DNA from: Treponema sp.
GTDB taxonomy: Bacteria; Spirochaetota; Spirochaetia; Treponematales; Treponemataceae
Assembly (NCBI GenBank): GCA_017421145.1
Contig: JAFOTA010000231.1
Coordinates: forward strand, 1-8,326
Length of the DNA stretch: 8,326 nt
Direction of reading: 5' to 3'
Positions 1 through 6,111 of the stretch are shown in pieces. The translations under genes were made by a program, and so were the position numbers. Within the stretch, counting starts at the first letter, position 1. Each line of letters starts with the position of its first letter. The notes under the pieces are model-generated. The model was not told the DNA's origin and ran no database searches. It was given only the letters and a program-made list of their open reading frames with translations.

Positions 1-1
1 A

Positions 2-49
2 GAAGCTTTCATCACTCTAAAAACTGCGGCGGCTTATGAAAGAAACTGA
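2..49 (+). CDS. C-terminal tail of an upstream gene (partial, frame uncertain)
   Basis: Two frames are open from the left edge. The frame starting at base 2 reads EAFITLKTAAAYERN and stops at TGA 47-49, which would overlap the next gene by 14 bp. The frame starting at base 1 reads RSFHHSKNCGGL and stops at TGA 37-39, giving a classic ATGA stop-start overlap with the next gene. The first looks more like the helical end of a real protein, so I prefer it, but so few codons cannot decide the matter. Either way, the gene starting at 36 appears to be translationally coupled to something upstream, and no promoter is visible before it. The function cannot be read from this fragment. Confidence 0.3.
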   Translation, partial: EAFITLKTAAAYERN

Positions 50-857
50 TTTTTTATCTGAAGAGATTTACAAGCGTTTCGGAACCGTAAAAAGGGCAAG
101 GGGACCATTCCTCTACACGGCGAAAAACCAGCGTCTTACGGACATGTTCCAGGAAAACGGACGCGCAATACTCGGCTGGGGAGGAGGCTCCGCTTTCACC
201 ATGCTGAAAAACGCGCTCGAAAGGGGCATAACCGGAACTTACCGCACTGATTTTTCATACCGTCTTCAAAAGGCGGTCTCAACCCTGTTCGGTTCTGAAC
301 GGAAGATTTATGTTTTCCACGATAAAAAATCAGCGATGGAAGCCGCATTGAACGTCTCGGCGGAGGGAACTTCAGTTTACAGGCCATGGTCATGCACAGG
401 AGTTGACTGGACAAGCGTTGACTGCGCGATACTGGAGCCACCCCTTCCATGGACATCGGGAATCTTCATACTTGCGGTAAAAGACAGCACGGAAATGGAA
501 GTGAAGCTCTCCCACATGCAGGACTCGTTCAGGACTGCACATCTACCCGCCCCGATTGAAGCAGCGTCGGCAAGGGCAATATACAATCTGATTCAGGCGC
601 TCCAGGAAAGGGAAGAAAAAAACTGGTTCATATACGACCGTGCGCTGATTCCGTACTGGGAAAGAAAGGGACCCTACCTCTACATAAAAAAGGACGTAAT
701 ATCGAAGGAGGATTTCAAATCTTTCGTGTGCCACTGCCTTGACTGTGCCGTGGTGATAAATCCTTTGTACGAGGGGGCAAGCATCGTTCCTTTCGGCGCA
801 GATTTCGGAGTGTTCAGCAAACTTTTAAAAAATCCGTTCAAGCCGTCCGATAATTGA
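36..857 (+). CDS. Class III aminotransferase-like protein, probably non-catalytic
   Basis: The 273-residue protein resembles fold-type I PLP enzymes of the acetylornithine/ornithine aminotransferase class, but is well short of the usual 390-430 residues. Seen: RGPFLYTAKNQRLTDMF (22-38) matches the N-terminal 'RGpylyDaeGkrylDlf' region; ILGWGG (45-50) sits where 'aLGHghP' is expected; KIYVFHDKKSAMEAAL (90-105) matches 'KvfFtNSGtEAnEaAl', but the phosphate-binding NSGTEA is replaced by HDKKSA; DCAILEPP (129-136) matches the 'aaiivEPvq' strand. After that the protein jumps to a helix (about 172-190) resembling the segment that follows the catalytic lysine, so the DEVQ motif and Schiff-base lysine region appear to be missing. 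The frame is intact throughout, so this is not an obvious pseudogene. Inferred: a PLP-fold pseudoenzyme with a binding, structural or regulatory role. The ATG at 36 is the first start after an in-frame TAA at 18-20; it lacks a convincing Shine-Dalgarno sequence. The gene is followed after 3 bp by a membrane protein gene, so the two are probably co-transcribed. The alignment was made by eye. Confidence 0.75.
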   Translation: MKETDFLSEEIYKRFGTVKRARGPFLYTAKNQRLTDMFQENGRAILGWGGGSAFTMLKNALERGITGTYRTDFSYRLQKAVSTLFGSERKIYVFHDKKSAMEAALNVSAEGTSVYRPWSCTGVDWTSVDCAILEPPLPWTSGIFILAVKDSTEMEVKLSHMQDSFRTAHLPAPIEAASARAIYNLIQALQEREEKNWFIYDRALIPYWERKGPYLYIKKDVISKEDFKSFVCHCLDCAVVINPLYEGASIVPFGADFGVFSKLLKNPFKPSDN

Positions 858-860
858 TAC

Positions 861-1154
861 ATGACACAGCCACAACTGATTTTGTATATAATAAAGCTCG
901 TCTTGGGCGGACTTGCTGCATTCTTTTCCATAATACTCTGGAGCAGGACAAGGGATCCCGCGTGGATGAGCCTTGTTGCGGGAACCGTAATCGGATACGC
1001 GGGGATAGTCTACAACATGCTCCTTGATTTCGGGGTTGCCGCAACCACAACGATAACTGTATTCGGCATTCCGCTGACATCCCTTTTCTTTGCGTCGGTT
1101 CCGTCACTCCTTTTCATAATCGCATTCATACTGATGATAAGAAGGAACAAATAA
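861..1154 (+). CDS. Small three-helix membrane protein of unknown function
   Basis: I do not recognise the family. The 97-residue product is strongly hydrophobic, with three likely membrane helices at about residues 5-26, 38-57 and 66-93. The first is followed by a polar loop containing SRTRDP, and the protein ends in RRNK. By the positive-inside rule, the SRTRDP loop and the C-terminal tail would both lie on the cytoplasmic side, with a short TTTIT segment outside. There is no cleavable signal peptide, catalytic motif or cysteine pair. The start lies 3 bp after the preceding stop and has no Shine-Dalgarno sequence, so translation is probably coupled to the aminotransferase-like gene. It could be a membrane partner or anchor of that protein, but only proximity supports this. 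No terminator is visible between its stop and the tRNA promoter. Confidence 0.8.
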   Translation: MTQPQLILYIIKLVLGGLAAFFSIILWSRTRDPAWMSLVAGTVIGYAGIVYNMLLDFGVAATTTITVFGIPLTSLFFASVPSLLFIIAFILMIRRNK

Positions 1155-1178
1155 TTCATGCCGAAGTCCTGACGATAC

Positions 1179-1207
1179 TTGACATTTGCGTCAATAAGCG
1201 TTATATT
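1179..1207 (+). promoter_or_regulatory. Sigma-70-type promoter of tRNA-Cys
   Basis: TTGACA at 1179-1184 and TATATT at 1202-1207 are separated by 17 bp, which is near-consensus for the housekeeping sigma factor. Transcription is predicted to start at about 1213-1215, leaving a leader of roughly 5-7 nt before the tRNA at 1220. The -35 element lies in a small inverted repeat, TTGAC (1179-1183) and GTCAA (1190-1194), which may be chance. Confidence 0.85.
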
Positions 1208-1219
1208 GTCATACATCAC

Positions 1220-1291
1220 GGCGTCTTACCCAAACGGGAAGGGGATGGTCTGCAAAACCACTATGAAGCGGTTCGACTCCGCTAGACGCCT
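1220..1291 (+). tRNA. tRNA-Cys (anticodon GCA)
   Basis: A full cloverleaf can be drawn. The acceptor stem is seven perfect pairs, GGCGTCT (1220-1226) with AGACGCC (1284-1290). The D arm is CCC (1229-1231) with GGG (1241-1243) around a loop containing GGG. The anticodon loop CTGCAAA (1250-1256) has GCA at 1252-1254. The variable loop has five bases, and the T arm AGCGG (1267-1271) pairs with CCGCT (1279-1283) around TTCGACT. The discriminator base at 1291 is T (U73), the identity base known for cysteinyl-tRNA synthetase recognition, which agrees with the anticodon. The top pair of the anticodon stem is an A-C mismatch (1245 with 1261). CCA is not encoded, so it must be added after transcription. 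Confidence 0.95.
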
Positions 1292-1297
1292 TTTTAA

Positions 1298-1342
1298 CCC
1301 GGTCGTTCCGTGCAATCAAACTGAACTGCCGGGATTTTTTTT
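1298..1342 (+). terminator. Intrinsic terminator after tRNA-Cys
   Basis: The arms CCCGG (1298-1302) and CCGGG (1329-1333) pair perfectly. After a two-base internal mismatch, GTTC (1305-1308) pairs with GAAC (1323-1326), leaving a loop of about 14 nt. A run of eight T follows at 1335-1342. This is the standard stem plus T-tract of a Rho-independent terminator. It separates the tRNA transcript from the large exported-protein gene downstream. Confidence 0.8.
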
Positions 1343-1346
1343 GCTC

Positions 1347-1359
1347 TATAATCTGGAAG
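1347..1359 (+). promoter_or_regulatory. Possible -10 box and ribosome binding site before the exported peptidase-like gene
   Basis: A perfect TATAAT lies at 1347-1352, directly after the terminator T-tract, and GGAAG at 1355-1359 is a plausible Shine-Dalgarno sequence 7 nt before the ATG at 1367. The two cannot both act on the same transcript: initiation from this -10 would start at about 1359, after the Shine-Dalgarno sequence. No good -35 lies 16-18 bp upstream of TATAAT. The ribosome binding site supports the ATG at 1367; the -10 is doubtful. Confidence 0.4.
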
Positions 1360-1366
1360 ACAAGGC

Positions 1367-4261
1367 ATGAAAAAAAAGCTGTTCCTTTCCATATTCATTT
1401 TGATTTTTGCTCCGGCACTGATTTTCTGCCTTGACGGAATCCTTTGGGGCGAAAAAGACATACGCATTTCATCGACAAAATGGTTCGACCTGATTTATCC
1501 GAAAAGATCGGAAAGCACGGCAAAAGTCCTTTATGAAAGCGCGGACGGAATATATGAAGAAATCTGTTCGGGTCTCGGCACTGCACCCCAGTTCAGGATG
1601 ACGGTCACGATAAGCCCCGCAACGGACAATTTCAACGCAAGCTTTTCGAATTTCTCATCAAACCACATAACGATCCTTGATACGGTTCCAAATGACAGCC
1701 TTGCAGTTTTTTCCGACATAAAGGGAACGTTCAGGCACGAACTTACGCATGCGGTGACGAACAACATGAGGACTCCGTTCTGGAAAGCATTGGACGGCAT
1801 TTTCGGCGACATCTACAATTTCGGATATTTTGTGACCATGACGAGCTTCATAAAAGAAGGAGCTTCGGTTGCAGAAGAAAGCAAGGGCGGCGAAGGAAGG
1901 CTCAATGACGGATATTTTCTCCACATGGTAAGGCAGTCGGTTCTTCAGGGGAGTTTTCCGTCGTACACAAGCGTTACGGGAGCAAAGGACACATATCCTG
2001 CCGGAAGCCTTGCATACGGATTTTCCGCACCGTTCACGGAATGGCTTCAGGAAAAATACGGCATGGAAAAATACGCGCTTTTCTGGTACACGGGAATCAA
2101 CATGAAATCGCTGACCTATGAAGGCGCATTCAAAAAAACATACGGAATCAGCATGAAAACGGCATGGGAAGATTTCAGGTCTTCCGTAAAAGTCCCTTCA
2201 ATACCGGCTGACCCATCAGAAAATCCGGGAAGCGGATATTACAAATACGGAAAATCATCAGGAGCCGTTTATGACTCGCTTACGGCGGGTAAAAAAGGCG
2301 TGGCCTGGATAGAAAAAAAATCATCGTCGGTTTACTTTGCGGAATGGGAAAACGGAGAGGCCGGCCGTGCAAAAAAAATATTTTCGCTGAAAAACATTTC
2401 TTCCATAAAGATTTCTGCAAGCGGAGACTATATTGCCGCAGGAAGGATTTCAATAAACCAGGGAAACGCAAGGAACGAGATTTTCGTATATGACATGAAA
2501 AACGGCTCGCTCACAAAAGTCCCGGAACTTTCATTGCGTGACGGATCCATCATCGAAAAAGACGGCGGCTTGTATCTTTTGGCGGTAAAAACGGAGTGCC
2601 AGAAATCAAGCCTTTCGCTCTGGAAAATCAATTTAAAAAAAGGCCGCATTTCTTCTTTTGATTTTGTACGCAGGCATGATTTTCCCGAATACCAGATTAT
2701 ACTAAGCCCTGTTGATGCCGGGAACGGAAAGACAGCCTTCATAAAAAAAGACGGAAAGGCATGGTCAATCTGCGTCATGGACATGATTGAAACAAGCTCC
2801 CCGGTCATAAAAGAAGTGCGCATGGATGACGGCATTTCATTGAGGAATCTTTCGGCAGGATTTCAGGACGGAAAAGACTGTGCAAGGCTTCTTTTTTCAT
2901 GGGCTTCAAAGGACGTTTTTCCAAGGCTCGGACTTTTGGATTTCGGTCAGGATGAAGCGGCGGTTTCCCTCATGAATTCGGACATTTCAGGCGGAGTCTA
3001 CAATCCGGTAATCTGCTGCGGAGAAAAATCTTTCATGCACACGGGAAATTTCATAAGCGAAAACAGGCTTATTGTCACGCAAAAAGAATCAGTTTCATTC
3101 AAGGAAATCAAAAAGCCGGTCATCGAAGAAAAAACAGATTTTACTTCGGACGGAAAGATTCCGGAAAAAACAGAGGAGCCGGAAATCCCGTCAAAAAAAT
3201 TCCACGGAGGATTTTTAAAGGGCGACATACTCCCCTTCTGCTCGATTCCGGTTTTCAACATGTTCGCGGAAGAAGAAAGCCGCATCTACTTTCCGGGCGT
3301 AAGCTACATGTGCACGGACGCTTGGAACGGAAGCCAGCTTGAAGTCATGGCAGGAATCAACCCCGGTGCAGTGCCGTTTTCATACATCCAGGGAGAAAAT
3401 TTTGAAGCGGCTCTTGGTGCAAAGATTTCCGGCGGAACAAGCACGCAGCTTTTCAAGTATTCGGTTCTTCTACAGACGGCATTCGATGCTTCGGGATACA
3501 TGCAGACAGGACTGAACACTGAGATTTCTTCCGCACTTACATTCGGCAGATCCGGGTTTTTCATTGCACAGAACAATGCGGACATATTTTTCGGACGAGA
3601 CTATACATATTCAAAAAACGAAAGGTTCCTTACTTTTTCCGACAAGCTGATTTTCCAGATCGGCTCCTCAATATCGACCGGGCCGGGAATGTACCAGTCG
3701 CTTGCATTCATAGCACAGGGAACGGCAGATTTTATTTCCGTAAACTCAATTGAAGGCGGATTCCACAACGCACTGGGCTATATCTACGCGTTTCCGTCAA
3801 TCCTCGTAAGGATTCCCAATCTGATTCCGGTGGACTGCCATGACGGATTCACATACAATCTTCCGCTGCGGTTGTGTCTTTCGTATGCTCCTTCACCGAA
3901 CGAAATCCTGGGCGGATATGCAAAAATCCTTCTGTTCGATTTTGAGATACAGAACGGTCCTCCGTATGTCCCGGTATATTTCAACCGCATTGTATCGGTG
4001 CTTACATACACCGGCATCATACTTTCCCATGACGGGGGGATAAATCCGTTGAACGCGGCTGAAAAGCTTTTTTCATGGTCAGGACTCAAATACACCGATT
4101 CACTGAAGCTTACGGCCGTCCTCCAATGCACGCCGAACACAGGAGCCATGGCAAATCCTCAGGTGATGGCAACCATAGGAGCGTCATTCTGCTATTATCC
4201 GCATCACGAACCGGGGGCAGATCCTTTTTCAGTTTCCCTTGCCACATCTTTAAATTTTTAG
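1367..4261 (+). CDS. Exported metallopeptidase-like, propeller and outer-membrane barrel protein
   Basis: The 964-residue protein begins with a Sec signal (MKKKLFLSIFILIFAPALIFC), possibly cut near residue 21. Cys21 loosely suggests a lipobox, but Phe at -1 argues against lipidation. Seen next: HELTH at 124-128, a gluzincin zinc motif (HExxH), with KEGASVAEE (163-171) downstream offering E164 as third ligand; then YGFSAPFTEWLQEKYG and an AFKKTYGIS segment (to about 270), typical of the peptidase MA-like superfamily. Residues about 295-575 hold short repeated beta-strand segments with WSICVMD- and EIFVYD-like blades, resembling a TolB/WD40 propeller. A charged linker (about 580-611) precedes about 640-964, which is rich in alternating aromatic/glycine strands and ends in SLNF, the terminal Phe expected of an outer-membrane barrel. 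Inferred: an outer-membrane protein with periplasmic or surface peptidase activity; the substrate is unknown. The zinc ligands appear intact. The GH3 gene begins 25 bp after its stop. The barrel and propeller calls rest on sequence texture, not a family match. Confidence 0.8.
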   Translation: MKKKLFLSIFILIFAPALIFCLDGILWGEKDIRISSTKWFDLIYPKRSESTAKVLYESADGIYEEICSGLGTAPQFRMTVTISPATDNFNASFSNFSSNHITILDTVPNDSLAVFSDIKGTFRHELTHAVTNNMRTPFWKALDGIFGDIYNFGYFVTMTSFIKEGASVAEESKGGEGRLNDGYFLHMVRQSVLQGSFPSYTSVTGAKDTYPAGSLAYGFSAPFTEWLQEKYGMEKYALFWYTGINMKSLTYEGAFKKTYGISMKTAWEDFRSSVKVPSIPADPSENPGSGYYKYGKSSGAVYDSLTAGKKGVAWIEKKSSSVYFAEWENGEAGRAKKIFSLKNISSIKISASGDYIAAGRISINQGNARNEIFVYDMKNGSLTKVPELSLRDGSIIEKDGGLYLLAVKTECQKSSLSLWKINLKKGRISSFDFVRRHDFPEYQIILSPVDAGNGKTAFIKKDGKAWSICVMDMIETSSPVIKEVRMDDGISLRNLSAGFQDGKDCARLLFSWASKDVFPRLGLLDFGQDEAAVSLMNSDISGGVYNPVICCGEKSFMHTGNFISENRLIVTQKESVSFKEIKKPVIEEKTDFTSDGKIPEKTEEPEIPSKKFHGGFLKGDILPFCSIPVFNMFAEEESRIYFPGVSYMCTDAWNGSQLEVMAGINPGAVPFSYIQGENFEAALGAKISGGTSTQLFKYSVLLQTAFDASGYMQTGLNTEISSALTFGRSGFFIAQNNADIFFGRDYTYSKNERFLTFSDKLIFQIGSSISTGPGMYQSLAFIAQGTADFISVNSIEGGFHNALGYIYAFPSILVRIPNLIPVDCHDGFTYNLPLRLCLSYAPSPNEILGGYAKILLFDFEIQNGPPYVPVYFNRIVSVLTYTGIILSHDGGINPLNAAEKLFSWSGLKYTDSLKLTAVLQCTPNTGAMANPQVMATIGASFCYYPHHEPGADPFSVSLATSLNF

Positions 4262-4277
4262 TCTTTTGGATTATATT
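4249..4277 (+). promoter_or_regulatory. Possible promoter for the GH3 gene
   Basis: TTTAAA (4249-4254) and TATATT (4272-4277) are spaced by 17 bp, with the -35 inside the last codons of the preceding gene. Transcription would start at about 4284, only 2-4 nt before the ATG at 4287, leaving no room for a Shine-Dalgarno sequence. The -35 is weak (4 of 6), and AT-rich sequence gives such matches by chance, so readthrough from the upstream gene is an equal possibility. Confidence 0.4.
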
Positions 4278-4286
4278 CTTAATATA

Positions 4287-6044
4287 ATGAAAAGCAACAA
4301 ACGCAGATTTTATGTTCCGCATGCACTGACGGCGGTTTTTATAGTAGTTTCTTCACTTCTTCCGGCTTGGTCACAGTCTGATGAGCAAAGCCTTTCCGTA
4401 AAAGCGGCCGCACTTCCCGAAAACATAACTTTCTGGAGCGATTATGCAGACGACGTACTTGCACAGGCACTCGTTGACCGCATGACAGATGAGGAGCTTC
4501 TTTCCCAGATCCTTATGTTCGGATGGGCAGGAGCAGAACCAAGCAATCTTCTGAAGGCATGGGTCTCAGACAGGGGATTGGGCAGCGTAAAAGTATTCGG
4601 ATGGAACACGGCGAACCTCAAGCAGCTTGCAAGCTCCATAAAGGAAGTGCAGACCGAAGCTTCGTCAAGAAAATATAAGATTCCTCTTTTTGTGGCAACG
4701 GATCAGGAAGGAGGATGGATACGCCACGTAAAGGGAGAAACGTCGGTCACTCCGGGAAACATGGCCATAGGTTCATCCGGCTATCCTTATGACGCGTATT
4801 ATTCTTCATATTATATCAACAGGGAAATCAAGGCTCTAGGAATCAACATGAATTTCGCGCCTACGGTCGACCTTTACTCAAACTATGATTCCACGGTCAT
4901 CGGCCCGCGTTCGTTCGGAGAAAGCCCTTCAGATTCAGGAATACTCGGCGAAGCTTTTTCACAGGGTTCCATCGATGCAGGAGTGATCCCCACGGCAAAG
5001 CACTTTCCTGGACACGGTGACACAGGACTGGACAGCCACGGAAAACTGCCTGAAATCCAAATCAACATGAACACGCTTGAAAACAGGGAGCTGGTTCCAT
5101 TCAAGACGCTCATAAAAGCAGGAATCCCTTCAATCATGAGCGGACACCTCTCATTTCCGCTTATCGAACCAGACGGAACTCCGGCAAGCCTTTCAAAATT
5201 CATGCTGACTGACCTTCTGCGCGACAAGCTCGGATACAAGGGACTGGTAATCACCGACGACATCACTATGAACGGTGCAACGGAATATGCAGGATCGCTC
5301 TCCCATGCAGTGACACTTGCAATAGAAGCAGGAAACGACATCGTTCTTTCATCGACCACGGCTCCGCTTGCAAGTGAGCTTTGGACGACCAACATACAGC
5401 GCATGAGAAACGTACCGGCATTCAGGAACAGGGTGAAAGATTCCGCATACAACGTAATCTACCACAAGCTCAAGTATTTCAAGAGCGACAATGCGGCTCC
5501 GCTTTACCCGGACGAAACCAAGCTTTCAAAATATATTCCGGACAAGGAAGGACAGGCGTTTTTCCTTGACCAGGCATGCCGATCAGTGTGCGTGTACAAA
5601 AAAGGAGAATCACTCCCCTATCATCCGGCCGAAAACGAAAAGATTCTCATAACAGGTCCTTTCAGCGACTATTTCAAGGGCGGAACCGACAGATATCCGA
5701 ATGCAAAGACATACACGTTCAGCTATGAGCTTAGCTACGATGAATCCAACATCGACAGCTGGGATGCACAGAACCTTGTCTACATTGCAAGGGGATACGA
5801 CACAATTATCATAACGGTCTATGACTGGCACACGGCAAACATAGCAAAAAGGCTGCGGGCGCTGAACAAAAAAGTCATAATTTTCTCGGTGCTTTCCCCT
5901 GTATTCGTGCTTGACGGATTTGAATGGGTTGATTCCATAATCTGCGGATACTCGTATTCCTCATATTCCTTCTCCGCAATGTGGGGCGTACTGAACGGCG
6001 AATTTGAAGCCACGGGAACCATTCCGCTCGATTTGAAAAAATAA
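4287..6044 (+). CDS. Exported family 3 glycosidase, beta-N-acetylhexosaminidase (NagZ type)
   Basis: The 585-residue enzyme should hydrolyse terminal beta-linked N-acetylglucosamine, typically from muropeptides or other envelope glycans. A signal peptide (MKSNKRR, then a hydrophobic core to about residue 27, probable cut after AWS at 29) places it in the periplasm or outside. Seen in the TIM barrel (about 50-380): DQEGGW (139-144), NFAPTVDLY, KHFPGHGDT (238-246) and the DSH triad (249-251), which in B. subtilis NagZ supplies the Asp-His general acid/base; then LLRDKLGYKGLVITDD, which fits the GH3 active-site pattern with D324 as nucleophile. The C-terminal part (about 400-585) resembles the GH3 C-terminal alpha/beta domain, so the layout is the two-domain Bacillus type rather than the short cytoplasmic E. 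coli NagZ. An in-frame TTG at 4266 would add seven residues before the signal peptide; I prefer the ATG at 4287, because it gives a normal basic N-terminus. Neither start has a Shine-Dalgarno sequence. The KHFPGHGDT and DSH motifs favour hexosaminidase over beta-glucosidase. Confidence 0.93.
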   Translation: MKSNKRRFYVPHALTAVFIVVSSLLPAWSQSDEQSLSVKAAALPENITFWSDYADDVLAQALVDRMTDEELLSQILMFGWAGAEPSNLLKAWVSDRGLGSVKVFGWNTANLKQLASSIKEVQTEASSRKYKIPLFVATDQEGGWIRHVKGETSVTPGNMAIGSSGYPYDAYYSSYYINREIKALGINMNFAPTVDLYSNYDSTVIGPRSFGESPSDSGILGEAFSQGSIDAGVIPTAKHFPGHGDTGLDSHGKLPEIQINMNTLENRELVPFKTLIKAGIPSIMSGHLSFPLIEPDGTPASLSKFMLTDLLRDKLGYKGLVITDDITMNGATEYAGSLSHAVTLAIEAGNDIVLSSTTAPLASELWTTNIQRMRNVPAFRNRVKDSAYNVIYHKLKYFKSDNAAPLYPDETKLSKYIPDKEGQAFFLDQACRSVCVYKKGESLPYHPAENEKILITGPFSDYFKGGTDRYPNAKTYTFSYELSYDESNIDSWDAQNLVYIARGYDTIIITVYDWHTANIAKRLRALNKKVIIFSVLSPVFVLDGFEWVDSIICGYSYSSYSFSAMWGVLNGEFEATGTIPLDLKK

Positions 6045-6057
6045 CGTTGCGCACGTT

Positions 6058-6093
6058 CCGCCGGCAAATATTGAAATTGAACTTATCCGGCGG
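6058..6093. repeat. 7-bp perfect inverted repeat around the clpS -35 element
   Basis: CCGCCGG (6058-6064) and CCGGCGG (6087-6093) are exact inverted copies separated by 22 bp of AT-rich sequence. The -35 hexamer lies in the central segment and the right arm lies in the -35/-10 spacer. No T-tract follows, so it is not a standard intrinsic terminator for the GH3 gene. It could be an operator, or a hairpin protecting the 3' end of the upstream transcript. Confidence 0.6.
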
Positions 6094-6105
6094 CTGTGAT
6101 ATAAT
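6077..6105 (+). promoter_or_regulatory. Strong promoter of clpS-clpA, predicting a leaderless start
   Basis: TTGAAC (6077-6082) and TATAAT (6100-6105) are separated by 17 bp. TGA directly before the -10 (6097-6099) makes it an extended -10 element. Transcription is predicted about 6-8 bases after the -10, at about 6111-6113, coinciding with the clpS ATG at 6112. The 67-bp gap after the GH3 stop holds no other candidate of similar quality. Confidence 0.85.
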
Positions 6106-6111
6106 CGCGCC

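Noticed and set aside
1179..1194. TTGAC/GTCAA inverted repeat over the tRNA promoter -35
   Set aside because: Five-base arms are too short to stand out, and one arm is simply the -35 consensus. It was not raised as a separate regulatory site.
1179..1370. A 63-codon open frame spanning the tRNA-Cys region on the + strand
   Set aside because: It covers a promoter, a complete tRNA and a terminator, so its open frame is accidental.
1427..1429. Lipobox cysteine (residue 21) in the exported peptidase-like protein
   Set aside because: ALIFC has Phe at -1, unlike even the relaxed spirochaete lipobox, and a C-terminal barrel makes lipid anchoring unnecessary.
4883..5452. A 189-codon open frame on the minus strand
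   Set aside because: It is antisense to the catalytic core of the GH3 enzyme, has no ribosome binding site or recognisable domain, and is explained as a shadow frame.
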